Shown here: piece after piece, positions 26,303-35,263 of the stretch | How positions within the stretch are numbered: the first letter of the stretch is position 1 | Layout: each line of letters opens with the position of its first letter | Source of the DNA: Candidatus Saccharimonadota bacterium | Lineage (GTDB): Bacteria > Patescibacteriota > Saccharimonadia > Saccharimonadales > Saccharimonadaceae | Length of the DNA stretch: 64,000 nucleotides | Direction of reading: 5' to 3' | Assembly: GCA_017516075.1 (NCBI GenBank) | Contig: JAFWDS010000033.1 | Coordinates: 1 to 64,000 of the forward strand | Program-made: the position numbers and the translations under genes | The notes under the pieces: generated by a model | The model's input: only the letters and a program-made list of their open reading frames with translations | Told to the model about the DNA's origin: nothing | Database searches by the model: none

Positions 26303-28197
26303 TTTTTCTTCCTTTCTTTAATTTTATCTTGAACGCATTGAATAATGTACTCGGCGCCAACTTTGGCGCTGTTTCCTAAATTATACATCGAATCTTTTTT
26401 AAGGGTTGCGATTTTCTTTTGGTATTTTTTAGGATCTTTGAGAATTTTTTGGACGGTTTTGTTGATATTTTTAACGTCTTTAACTTTGACGACTTCTCCA
26501 ATTTCAGAACGTGCCCAAATATTGAAAGGTTCAACTTTGATCTTTTTGTATTCAGGATTCATGATTTTCATTGGAGTATCGATAGAAATGACCGGTTTCT
26601 CGGTAGTGAAGGCATATTCATAGCCGATGCTAGACCAGTCAGTGATGAGGAGGTCAGCATTAAATACGGAATCGGTAGACGAGAAGTCGGTTTGGATAGT
26701 AATGTTAGTGTCTTGATATTTTTCTTGCATTTTGTTGAACATTTCTTTCATATGACGAACATGCTGAGGGTGTGGACGAACGATGACTTGATAGTTTTCA
26801 CCTTTTAATAAATCAAGAATTTGGTCTAGACAGAGATCGATGATGTTATCCTTTTGCCAAGAAGGCGCAATCATAATGGTTTTTTTCTTGGTGGTTTTCT
26901 TAGAGGATTTTTTGTAATCGGTAATCATTTCATCCAGTAGAGGATAACCTAAATTGATGATTTTGCGATCTTTAAGATTATAGACTTTGTTGGTTTTTTC
27001 ACATTCTTCGCGTTGATATTTGCCGGTGACGAAGACTGAATCGTAATTGTCCATTGAGCCTTTACGCATTGTGAGATTTGGACTATCGATGCCATGTGGG
27101 ATATAAACGTATTCGATGTCTTTACGGATATAACTGCGTTTAATGTGATAGTTATTAATGTCTGGCATAGTCATAGCGACTACGTCGGCGTCCATTTTCA
27201 TCATTAAAGTGATGAGCTTCTTTTCTTCAATATAGTATGGTTTGATGTGTTTTTCGGTTTTGGCGAGTTCGAAGATTTGATCATTGTAATCACTAGTGAT
27301 GTAATGAATAGTAAGGTTGGTATTTTTTAAAATGTATTCAATCATTCCTTTGTAGTATTTATAAAAACCATTACTTTCGGAATAGAAGACGAGTTTTTTA
27401 TTAACGATTGAAAAGAAACGTTTGTAATCGGCTTTTTCTTTTTTGATTTGTTCTTTGGTGCGTTTGTTGGATTTGTTAAGATCTTGAAGCTCTTTTAGTT
27501 CGGCGCGTGATTTTTCGAGAGCTTTGTAATCGATGTGTTTTTTAGGATTGATGAAAATGTTAAGTAGCCATTGCTGAAGAATTGCCATGAGATTGCTAGC
27601 AGTCCAGTAGAGAGCAACGCCGGCGGTTACAAATGTACCCAGATATATTGAAAGACCAACTGATAAAACTAGCATGCCGTATTTATTCCACTTGGATTGT
27701 TCGGCTTGGAGAGGGTTCATGATGTTTTGACCGATACAAAGTGCAAGAGCGGAAAGGCCGGCGATAACTGGAATCCAAATAGCAGTGCCGCCGTTTTCGA
27801 TAGCGATCCAACGAAGATCAAAACCAAGGAAATCGAAATCGAGATTTTCGACGCCGATGTAAAGGCTAGGATTCTTGACGATTTCGACTACGCCGAGAAG
27901 CAGGATGATCTGGGCAACGAGTGGGACGAGAGAAGCAAGGGGATTATATTTATATTTTTTATAGATTTTAGATTCTTCTTCAGCGATGGTGTCTTTGTCG
28001 CCGAAATACTTGGTTTTAAGTTGATTGATTTCTGGCTGCATTTTGACCATTTTGATGGAGTTTTTTTGCACCCAGATTGAAATGGGGAGTAGGATGATTT
28101 TGCTGACTAGAGTAAAGAGAATGATTGCGACGCCGTAGTTACCAACCATGTTGTAACATAACTTCATAATCCAACCAAGGAAATCAACAAAAAACAT
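26299..28197 (-). CDS. Fusion: YidC/Oxa1 membrane insertase plus CDP-glycerol glycerophosphotransferase
   Basis: 632 residues from the ATG at 28197, preceded by GGAG at 7 nt; a further in-frame ATG at 28251 abuts galE and would sit on its promoter. The first 230 or so residues are a YidC/Oxa1 core with five membrane helices: GWIMKLCYNMVGNYGVAIILFTLV, the cytoplasmic hairpin QPEINQLKTKY, and a C-terminal helix ALYWTASNLMAILQQ. A Lys-rich linker (about 235-285) leads to a TagF-like transferase (about 290-620) with YIPHGID, IMIAPSWQ, VRPHPQH and LLITDWSSIGYEYAF. The transferase half carries the complete CDP-binding signature. One open frame joins them. The insertase half may serve as a membrane anchor, or co-ordinate protein insertion with polymer synthesis. 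Confidence 0.85.
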   Translation of the reverse strand: MFFVDFLGWIMKLCYNMVGNYGVAIILFTLVSKIILLPISIWVQKNSIKMVKMQPEINQLKTKYFGDKDTIAEEESKIYKKYKYNPLASLVPLVAQIILLLGVVEIVKNPSLYIGVENLDFDFLGFDLRWIAIENGGTAIWIPVIAGLSALALCIGQNIMNPLQAEQSKWNKYGMLVLSVGLSIYLGTFVTAGVALYWTASNLMAILQQWLLNIFINPKKHIDYKALEKSRAELKELQDLNKSNKRTKEQIKKEKADYKRFFSIVNKKLVFYSESNGFYKYYKGMIEYILKNTNLTIHYITSDYNDQIFELAKTEKHIKPYYIEEKKLITLMMKMDADVVAMTMPDINNYHIKRSYIRKDIEYVYIPHGIDSPNLTMRKGSMDNYDSVFVTGKYQREECEKTNKVYNLKDRKIINLGYPLLDEMITDYKKSSKKTTKKKTIMIAPSWQKDNIIDLCLDQILDLLKGENYQVIVRPHPQHVRHMKEMFNKMQEKYQDTNITIQTDFSSTDSVFNADLLITDWSSIGYEYAFTTEKPVISIDTPMKIMNPEYKKIKVEPFNIWARSEIGEVVKVKDVKNINKTVQKILKDPKKYQKKIATLKKDSMYNLGNSAKVGAEYIIQCVQDKIKERKKK

Positions 28198-28251
28198 AAA
28201 TGCACTCCATATTATTTTATCTATTCTATCATAGAATGCTATAATTGTCAT
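28198..28251. promoter_or_regulatory. Divergent promoter region galE / YidC-TagF fusion
   Basis: On the plus strand TATAAT (28240-28245) lies exactly 6 nt before the galE ATG, predicting a leaderless mRNA. On the minus strand ATGACA, a 17-bp spacer and TAGAAT lead into a short leader with GGAG before the fusion gene's ATG at 28197. The region is only 54 bp long, so both promoters interleave. Confidence 0.65.
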
Positions 28252-29250
28252 ATGGAGAAAATATTAGTTACTGGGGGGACCGGTTATATCGGTTCACATA
28301 CAATTATTGAATTATACAAAAAAGGCTACGAGATTGACGTAATGGACAATCTGTTTAATTCAAAGATTACGGTGCTTGATAAAATTGAAGAGATTGCCGG
28401 AAAGAAGCCGAATTTTTATGAATTAGACTTGTTGGACTTTGAAGGGATGGACAAGCTCTTTAGTGAGAACAAATATGATTTGGTGATACATTTTGCAGGA
28501 CTTAAAGCGGTGGGCGAATCGGTTGAGAAGCCTTTAAAGTACTACGAAAACAATGTTGGCGGTACAATTAATCTTCTCAAATGCATGAAAAAGCATAATG
28601 TTAATAAGATAATTTTTTCCTCGTCGGCAACGGTATATGGTGAGCAGCCAACCCCAAAGCTTGATGAGACGATGCCGACTGGAATGGGGATTACGAATCC
28701 TTATGGTGAGACGAAGCATGTGATTGAAGAGATCTTGAAAGATGTGGCTGAATCTGACCCAGAGTTTCAGGCGGTAATTTTGCGCTACTTTAATCCGGTC
28801 GGGAATCATCCGTCGGGGTTAATTGGCGAGGATCCGAATGATATCCCGAATAATTTGATGCCGATTATTATGAAAGTGTCGCGGGGCGAGATTAAAGAAC
28901 TTAGTGTTTATGGCGATGATTATCCAACTCCGGATGGAAGTGGGATTAGGGATTTTATCCACGTAGTAGATTTGGCTCGTGGACATGTGGCCGTGATAGA
29001 TAAAATGAAGCCTGGGATTTTGATTTATAATCTTGGGACGGGTAAAGGAACATCGGTGTTTGAAATGATTAAAGCTTTTGAAAAAGCGAGTGGGAAAGAG
29101 TTGCCGTACAAGATAGTAGGACGTAGAGCTGGTGATTTGGCGGAAATATACGCTGATCCATCAAAGGCAGAAAAAGAACTCGGCTGGAAGGCGGAGTTGA
29201 GTATAGAAGACGCGATGCGAGATACGATTAACTATTTGAACAATTTGTAA
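28252..29250 (+). CDS. galE: UDP-glucose 4-epimerase
   Basis: 332 residues, the usual GalE length. The extended SDR features are the GGTGYIGSH dinucleotide motif at the N-terminus, DLLDFEGMD, HFAGLKAVGES, SSSATVYGE (catalytic Ser/Thr region), NPYGETK (catalytic Tyr and Lys), RYFNPVGNHPSG, and GSGIRDFIHVVDLA. It interconverts UDP-Glc and UDP-Gal, supplying substrate for Glf (16483-17670). The coding tail overlaps the opposing GT2 gene by 19 bp. Confidence 0.95.
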   Translation: MEKILVTGGTGYIGSHTIIELYKKGYEIDVMDNLFNSKITVLDKIEEIAGKKPNFYELDLLDFEGMDKLFSENKYDLVIHFAGLKAVGESVEKPLKYYENNVGGTINLLKCMKKHNVNKIIFSSSATVYGEQPTPKLDETMPTGMGITNPYGETKHVIEEILKDVAESDPEFQAVILRYFNPVGNHPSGLIGEDPNDIPNNLMPIIMKVSRGEIKELSVYGDDYPTPDGSGIRDFIHVVDLARGHVAVIDKMKPGILIYNLGTGKGTSVFEMIKAFEKASGKELPYKIVGRRAGDLAEIYADPSKAEKELGWKAELSIEDAMRDTINYLNNL

Positions 29251-30182
29251 GCTAGTTGAAATAGTTTAATATTGGTTAGAGCAAGTTTTAGAGCGATTTT
29301 GTCGGTTTTGGTGGCTTCTGGGTTTTTAGTGATGAAATCTTGATGAGTTTTAAGATAATATATGAGAGATTTGACTTGTGGGTGAGTGGTGGGGATTTGG
29401 CGAAGAATTGAAAATCTAGCACGCATACGACGTTCATTAGTCGTGTCTTTGAGATCTGGATATTTCTTTTCAATGTCGTCGCACATTTGGTCGGTAAGGG
29501 TGATGAGATCAAATTTTTGGTCAGAGAATTTACTGATGATTGATGAATCGTGGTGGTGGTAGATGTAGTAATCTTGTGGAAGAAAGATGAGTTTTTGAGC
29601 ATTTAGGATGGCTTTGTAAGTAAAGCCGACATCTTCATGGAGTTTGCCGATGGGGAATTCGAGACCTTTTAGGGTGTTTTTGGAAAAGAGCTTTATAGTG
29701 GCAGTGACATTGAAGCCGACTTCTCTTAGCATGGCTTTTAAAGCATTTTCGGTGTCGTAGACTTTTTTGGGATAATTATGGTTGAAGCTTTTGGTTTTGC
29801 CATTTGGGAAGGATTCTGAAAATGAGCAGGCGGCGATATTGGCGCTGGTAGTTTCGATTGCGTCTAAAAGCTCTTCAATCATTTCGGATTTGATTTCGTC
29901 GTCGGAATCGACAAAAGTGATAAAGTCACCGGTGGCGTTTTTGAGTCCAGTGTTTCTGGCGGCGGAAAGGCCTTGATTCTTTTGGGTAATAATCTTGATA
30001 CGGGGGTCTTTTTTGGCATAGTCCTCTGCTATAGTTAACGAATTATCGGTAGAACCATCGTTGATTAGGATGATTTCTAGGTTTTTGTAGGTTTGATTTT
30101 GGACAGAATTAAGGCAACGAGGGAGGAATTTGGCAGTATTGTAGACGGGGATGATAATAGAAACTAGTTTTTTTGAATTCAT
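29232..30182 (-). CDS. Family 2 glycosyltransferase
   Basis: 316 residues. GT2 motifs: VSIIIPVYNTAKFLPRCLNS, ILINDGSTDNS, LSAARNTGL and the metal motif VDSDDE near residue 92. A helical C-terminal third follows, as in EpsJ-type enzymes. A TATAAT on the minus strand lies 10 nt before the ATG, so the leader is at most a few nucleotides. It is a separate transcription unit from galE, overlapping it convergently by 19 bp, and probably contributes to the same surface polymer. Confidence 0.88.
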   Translation of the reverse strand: MNSKKLVSIIIPVYNTAKFLPRCLNSVQNQTYKNLEIILINDGSTDNSLTIAEDYAKKDPRIKIITQKNQGLSAARNTGLKNATGDFITFVDSDDEIKSEMIEELLDAIETTSANIAACSFSESFPNGKTKSFNHNYPKKVYDTENALKAMLREVGFNVTATIKLFSKNTLKGLEFPIGKLHEDVGFTYKAILNAQKLIFLPQDYYIYHHHDSSIISKFSDQKFDLITLTDQMCDDIEKKYPDLKDTTNERRMRARFSILRQIPTTHPQVKSLIYYLKTHQDFITKNPEATKTDKIALKLALTNIKLFQLAYKLFK

Positions 30183-30258
30183 TATGAGTACTATTATACC
30201 ATAGACAAAGTTTAAATTTTTTGGTATAATATATGCGTTTATTTAAGAGAAGGATGAG

Positions 30259-33222
30259 ATGGTAAGAGAAGAAAAGCAGGAAATTAGTGGAAAGGATGAG
30301 ATTTTTGGTGCCGAAAATGTGATAAAAGTGAGGGGTGCGAGGCAAAATAATCTAGCGAATTTGGACGTGGATATTCCACGCGATAAACTAGTGATTATTA
30401 CGGGATTATCTGGGTCAGGGAAGTCGTCTCTGGCTTTTGATACGGTGTATGCGGAGGGGCAAAGGCGGTATGTGGAGTCTCTGAGCTCTTATGCGAGAAT
30501 GTTTCTAGGTATTATGGACAAACCGGATGTGGATTCAATAACTGGGCTTTCGCCGGCGATTTCGATTGACCAGAAATCGACATCAAGAAACCCACGTTCA
30601 ACGGTGGCGACAGTGACAGAGGTGTATGATTACTTGAGATTGTTGTTTGCGCGGGTGGGGGTGCCACATTGTCCGATTTGTAAAAGGCAAGTATCGAGGC
30701 GGAGCGCGGAGGATATTGTAAATGAGGTGATGAAGTTGCCACTGGGTTCTAAATGCATGCTACTTGCGCCGATTGTGCAGGCGAAGAAAGGTGAATTTCA
30801 GCATTTGCCGGAACAGTATTCGGCGAAAGGGTTTTCTAGAGTCCGCGTAGATGGAATAATTTACGCTCTAGATGAATTTCCGGAACTAAACAAAAACGAA
30901 AGACATGATATTGAAATTGTGGTTGATCGATTTGTGCTAAGTCCTGAGCAAAGAACTAGGATTTCGGGCTCAATTGAGCAGGCGCTCGAAATGGGTAAGG
31001 GGATTCTGGAACTTTTACGCGTAACAGATAATGCGACGGCGGTGGGAGAGTCGAGAATCAGTGCGGAAAATACGGAAGTTTTGACGTATTCGCAGAGGTA
31101 TGCATGTCCGGACCATCCGGATGAGTTGATACCGGAGCTGACGCCGAGATTGTTTTCTTTTAATGCGCCGGAAGGAGCTTGTCCGACTTGTACTGGTCTT
31201 GGTACGCGAATGGAAATTGATCCTGGACTAGTATTTAACAACAATCTGACGATTGCGGAGGGGGGGATTCGGCCGTTTAATAGAGTGGGGCAGGATTCGT
31301 GGTGGCTGAAGAGATTGATGTCGGTGGGGGCGAAACATGGGTTTAATGTGTATACGCCGATTGGGGAGCTTTCGGAAGAAACGCGCCATATGATTTTATA
31401 CGGAACTGGGGATGAGAAATATGAAATGAGGATTTCTGGTTCGGGGCGATTTGCGGATGGGACGATATACGAGACAACTTACGAAGGTGTGATACCAATG
31501 CTGGAGCGGAGATATCACGACCCGAAGGTGTCGGATTTTACAAAGCATGATATTGAGAGATTTATGAGGGTGAGGAAGTGTCAGACTTGTAATGGAGCGA
31601 GGTTGAAACCGGCGGTACTCGCGGTGACAGTGCATGATTTGAATATTGTGGACATGTGTAATTTGGATGTGGATGCGACACTTGAGGTATTATCGCAGGA
31701 TTTGGGTTTTTCGGAGTCGGAAAGTCAGATTTCTGGTCCAATTTTAAAAGAGATTCGTGAGCGAGTGAAATTCATGCAAGATGTGGGCTTAGGGTATTTG
31801 GAACTTGGACGGGCGGCGAATACGCTTTCTGGTGGGGAGGCGCAGAGAATTAGGCTCGCGACGCAGATTGGGTCTGGGCTGCAGGGAGTGCTATATGTAC
31901 TAGATGAGCCGTCGATTGGGTTGCATCAGAGGGATAATAATAAATTGATTGCGACGTTGAAACATTTACGTGATTTGAAAAATACGGTATTAGTGGTGGA
32001 ACATGATGAAGACACAATGTTGGAGTCAGATTATATTATTGATATCGGACCAGGGGCGGGGGCAAAGGGTGGAAAGCTGGTAGCATGCGGAACGCCAGAG
32101 GAAATTATGGCGAATCCGAATTCGATAACTGGAAAGTATTTGTCTGGTGAAATGACGATTCCGGTGCCGAAGAAACGCCGTAAAGCACGTAAAGGTCGCG
32201 AACTAGTGGTGATAGGAGCAAGAGAGAACAATCTTAAGAACATTGATGTACATTTTCCACTTGGCGTATTCAATGTAGTGTCGGGCGTGTCTGGGTCGGG
32301 AAAGTCGACGCTGGTGAATTCGATTCTGGCAAATGAGCTTCTCGCACGATTACATCGAGCGCAGACGGTGTCGGGGACGCATGAGAGGATTGATGGAATT
32401 GAGAATCTGGATAAGGTAATCGTGATTGATCAATCACCAATTGGACGAACGCCGAGATCGAATCCGGCGACGTATACTGGGGTTTTTACGGCAATTCGTG
32501 AATTATTTGCCAATCAACCAGAGGCGGAGGTACGTGGGTATAAGGCCGGAAGGTTTTCGTTTAATGTGAAGGGTGGAAGGTGCGAGCATTGTCAGGGTGA
32601 TGGCGTAAACAAGATTGAAATGCATTTCTTGCCAGACGTGTATGTGACGTGTCCGGCGTGTCATGGTAGGCGTTATAATGCGGAGGCGCTGGAGGTGAAA
32701 TATAAGGGGAAAGATATTTCACAAGTGCTTGACATGACGATTGACGAGGCAGTAGATTTCTTCGGATCGATTCCGTCGATTGCTGCGAAACTTAAGACGA
32801 TTCAAGAGGTTGGGCTAGGATATATTCGGTTAGGGCAGCCGGCAACTACTTTTTCAGGCGGAGAAGCTCAGAGAATAAAGCTTGCAACGGAGTTATCGAG
32901 ACGTTCTACTGGACGGACTTTGTATATTCTAGATGAGCCGACAACAGGGCTGCATTCGGATGACGTGAAGAGGTTGCTCTCGATTCTGAATAGGCTGGTG
33001 GATGGAGGAAATACGATGATTGTGATTGAACACAATTTGCACGTGATAAAGTCGGCGGACTGGATAATAGATATGGGACCAGAAGGTGGGCTCAAAGGTG
33101 GTATGGTGGTGGCGGAAGGGACGCCGGAAGAGCTAGCAAAGCATGCGAAGACGCCGACCGGGGAATATTTAGCTCAAATTCTTTTTGGAAAAAAAGATGT
33201 GAACAAAAAAGTGAGAAGCTAG
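30259..33222 (+). CDS. uvrA: Excinuclease ABC subunit A
   Basis: 987 residues, slightly longer than the usual 940-970. Two ABC ATPase halves are visible: Walker [10 protein letters not shown] near residue 52 and GVSGSGKST near 678, signatures [16 protein letters not shown] and [16 protein letters not shown], and Walker B motifs [12 protein letters not shown] and [12 protein letters not shown]. Zinc-binding cysteines are present ([26 protein letters not shown] with CPACHGRR). It is the damage-recognition ATPase of nucleotide excision repair. AAGGATGAG precedes the ATG, and a TATAAT lies about 25-30 nt upstream. Confidence 0.97.
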   Translation: MVREEKQEISGKDEIFGAENVIKVRGARQNNLANLDVDIPRDKLVIITGLSGSGKSSLAFDTVYAEGQRRYVESLSSYARMFLGIMDKPDVDSITGLSPAISIDQKSTSRNPRSTVATVTEVYDYLRLLFARVGVPHCPICKRQVSRRSAEDIVNEVMKLPLGSKCMLLAPIVQAKKGEFQHLPEQYSAKGFSRVRVDGIIYALDEFPELNKNERHDIEIVVDRFVLSPEQRTRISGSIEQALEMGKGILELLRVTDNATAVGESRISAENTEVLTYSQRYACPDHPDELIPELTPRLFSFNAPEGACPTCTGLGTRMEIDPGLVFNNNLTIAEGGIRPFNRVGQDSWWLKRLMSVGAKHGFNVYTPIGELSEETRHMILYGTGDEKYEMRISGSGRFADGTIYETTYEGVIPMLERRYHDPKVSDFTKHDIERFMRVRKCQTCNGARLKPAVLAVTVHDLNIVDMCNLDVDATLEVLSQDLGFSESESQISGPILKEIRERVKFMQDVGLGYLELGRAANTLSGGEAQRIRLATQIGSGLQGVLYVLDEPSIGLHQRDNNKLIATLKHLRDLKNTVLVVEHDEDTMLESDYIIDIGPGAGAKGGKLVACGTPEEIMANPNSITGKYLSGEMTIPVPKKRRKARKGRELVVIGARENNLKNIDVHFPLGVFNVVSGVSGSGKSTLVNSILANELLARLHRAQTVSGTHERIDGIENLDKVIVIDQSPIGRTPRSNPATYTGVFTAIRELFANQPEAEVRGYKAGRFSFNVKGGRCEHCQGDGVNKIEMHFLPDVYVTCPACHGRRYNAEALEVKYKGKDISQVLDMTIDEAVDFFGSIPSIAAKLKTIQEVGLGYIRLGQPATTFSGGEAQRIKLATELSRRSTGRTLYILDEPTTGLHSDDVKRLLSILNRLVDGGNTMIVIEHNLHVIKSADWIIDMGPEGGLKGGMVVAEGTPEELAKHAKTPTGEYLAQILFGKKDVNKKVRS

Positions 33223-33272
33223 AAGTATATGATAATATAGTGTATAATAGTTAACATAAGGATTATGTTGAC

Positions 33273-35036
33273 ATGAAATTATCAAATATAGCGCTAGGGG
33301 GAATGGTAGGTTTGATAGTGGTGGCTGGCGCGAGCCTTGCGTCGAACGTAGTAAAAGCAGATGATGTGATTGATGATGTTGCTATCACGATACCAGTATC
33401 ATGCACAATGACGGGGACGGGTCAGAATACGCATAGTGCCAATGTAACAAATGGTACATATGAGGATGATATCGGTACGACTACACTGAAAGTCCTCTGT
33501 AATGATAGCGAAGGATTCTCTATCTACGCGATAGGATTTACTGGCGACCAATACACTGGCGAGGATCACACCAAGCTAATTGGCGTGGCGAATAATCAAA
33601 AAATTGCCACGGGCACGGCGACGAGCGGAAGTGTGTCTAACTGGGCCATGAAATTAGAAACTGATGGTACGGCGACTTATGCATTAACGCTAGATAATGG
33701 ATTTGGTAGTTATAGCGCGGTACCAGATAGCTATACTAAGGTAGCACATAAAGATTCTGGTACGGATGTGGGGACGAGCGCGGTAGGGAGTACGCTTACG
33801 ACGACTTACGCATCTTTTATAGCGAGTAATCAGGTGGCGGATACATATAGTGGGAAAGTGAAATATACTATGGTGCATCCGGCGAGTGAAACACCGCTGC
33901 ATCCAGAGACTACTCAGGCTGGACAAATCTGCTATTATCCAAATGGCTCTAATGTAGAAGGCTCCATGGGGTGTCAGACTATTTCTGCTTCTGCCACTTC
34001 TGCCACACTGCTTGCCTCTAATTTTAGTCGCGAAGGCTATGGCTTTGCTGGCTGGAGTAAGACTTTTGATTATTCTGATACAACTGGCTACTTAGGTCCA
34101 CAAGAGACAATCACCTTCACGGCTGGTGAATATACTGGAGATAATCCTGGGCTTTCGCTTTATGCTAGGTGGATTAAATCTGCTGGCAGTCTCCAGGGAT
34201 GGACGGGTTGTAGTAGTTTAGCTTCAGGTGCAGTAACAGCCCTTACCGACCAGCGTGACAACCAAACCTACGCCATCGCTAAACTTGCCGACGGTAACTG
34301 CTGGATGATAGAAAACTTACGCCTAGAAAATACCGGTACCGACAACGCTAATGGCTCCCTCGCCCAAGGTTACGGCGGCCAGTTTGCTGGCCTTGCCGAC
34401 CCAGAAAACGCCTGGGCAAACAATATCACCACCGTCAACAGCCTATACAGCACCGATGGTTCTGATAGTACCATAAATATCGGTACCAGTAACGCTGGTT
34501 ACCGCTTCCCACGCTACAATCACGACAATACTAGCTCTAGAGCCTCCACCCCAACAGCTAATACTGTAGCAATGTACAGTTATGGTAACTACTACACTTG
34601 GGCAGCCGCTATTGCTGATACCACTGCCTATTCCAGCGGCGATTACAACACTACATCCATCTGTCCAACTGGCTGGAAGATTCCACTAGGTAATGCTAGT
34701 ACTGGTGACATAGAACAAGGCGCATCAGACGCAGCAAACAAAGTCACTGGCTTCTCATACTTAGACAGAAAAATGGGTGGTACTGGACAATCTCAATCCA
34801 CTGCAGCCGATTCTCTCCGTTGGCGTAAATACCCAGTAAATTTCGTCTATTCCGGCTACGTCAGCAGTGGTTCGGTGAGCAATCGTGGCTCGAGCGGCTA
34901 CTATTGGTCGTCTACGGCGAGCTCGTCTAGCCGCGCCTACTACTTGCTCCTGGATTATTCTAGCGTCAACCCAGGCACATACAACAACAACAAGCATTAC
35001 GGGAGGACAGTGCGCTGCGTCGCCTCTGGTAGCTAG
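33273..35036 (+). CDS. Secreted surface protein with InlB-type repeat and C-terminal Fib_succ_major domain
   Basis: 587 residues. A signal peptide covers about residues 1-30 (cleavage near VVKAD), then a beta-rich N-terminal domain (about 30-205), an InlB/Listeria-Bacteroides repeat (about 215-300, REGYGFAGW...LSLYARW), and one Fib_succ_major domain (about 310-587). The last domain is closely similar to the fourth domain of the giant protein at the left edge (shared TDQRDN, AKLADGNCWMIENLRLEN, MYSYGNYYTWAAAIADTT). It ends at TVRCVASGS. AAGGA sits 10 nt before the ATG, and TATAAT-like boxes lie at about 33240. It is likely a surface ligand-binding or attachment protein. The C-terminal 50 codons look hypervariable. 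Confidence 0.85.
   Translation: MKLSNIALGGMVGLIVVAGASLASNVVKADDVIDDVAITIPVSCTMTGTGQNTHSANVTNGTYEDDIGTTTLKVLCNDSEGFSIYAIGFTGDQYTGEDHTKLIGVANNQKIATGTATSGSVSNWAMKLETDGTATYALTLDNGFGSYSAVPDSYTKVAHKDSGTDVGTSAVGSTLTTTYASFIASNQVADTYSGKVKYTMVHPASETPLHPETTQAGQICYYPNGSNVEGSMGCQTISASATSATLLASNFSREGYGFAGWSKTFDYSDTTGYLGPQETITFTAGEYTGDNPGLSLYARWIKSAGSLQGWTGCSSLASGAVTALTDQRDNQTYAIAKLADGNCWMIENLRLENTGTDNANGSLAQGYGGQFAGLADPENAWANNITTVNSLYSTDGSDSTINIGTSNAGYRFPRYNHDNTSSRASTPTANTVAMYSYGNYYTWAAAIADTTAYSSGDYNTTSICPTGWKIPLGNASTGDIEQGASDAANKVTGFSYLDRKMGGTGQSQSTAADSLRWRKYPVNFVYSGYVSSGSVSNRGSSGYYWSSTASSSSRAYYLLLDYSSVNPGTYNNNKHYGRTVRCVASGS
34851..35033 (+). other. Candidate hypervariable (DGR-type) region at the C-terminus
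   Basis: This is the end of the Fib_succ domain. Within it the run TAC AAC AAC AAC AAG CAT is followed by the framework TAC GGG AGG and CGC TGC. Codons ending in C whose first two positions vary (AGC, TAC, CGC, AAC) dominate at sites where the paralogue differs. The segment is richer in GC than the domain body and is followed by inverted repeats at 35108-35168. The pattern matches adenine-specific mutagenesis of an AAC-rich template, but no template or reverse transcriptase is seen here. Confidence 0.4.
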
Positions 35037-35263
35037 TGTTTTCTGTTCGTGCCGTTCCGGAGCCCTCTGCATAATGCTTAAGATATATGTGGTGGGGATT
35101 TGAAAAAGTGGAGCTAAAAAAATGAAGAGGACTCCACATGCGCACTAACACGCTTTAGTTTCCTCTTCGTCGGAATTTGTACTTTCATTATAGCAAAGAT
35201 TAGAGGATTTGTCAGTTTATCAGAGGAGTTTGATATAATAGAGAGAAGAAATTAGGAGAAGAT
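35037..35263. other. Intergenic region with two overlapping inverted repeats
   Basis: 227 bp without a gene. GTGGAG (35108-35113) pairs with CTCCAC (35132-35137), and GAAGAGGA (35124-35131) pairs with TCCTCTTC (35161-35168). The two hairpins interleave and could be alternatives. They may end the upstream transcript, or be the hairpin commonly found after DGR variable regions. A TATAAT precedes the amidohydrolase gene at about 35233-35238. Confidence 0.5.
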
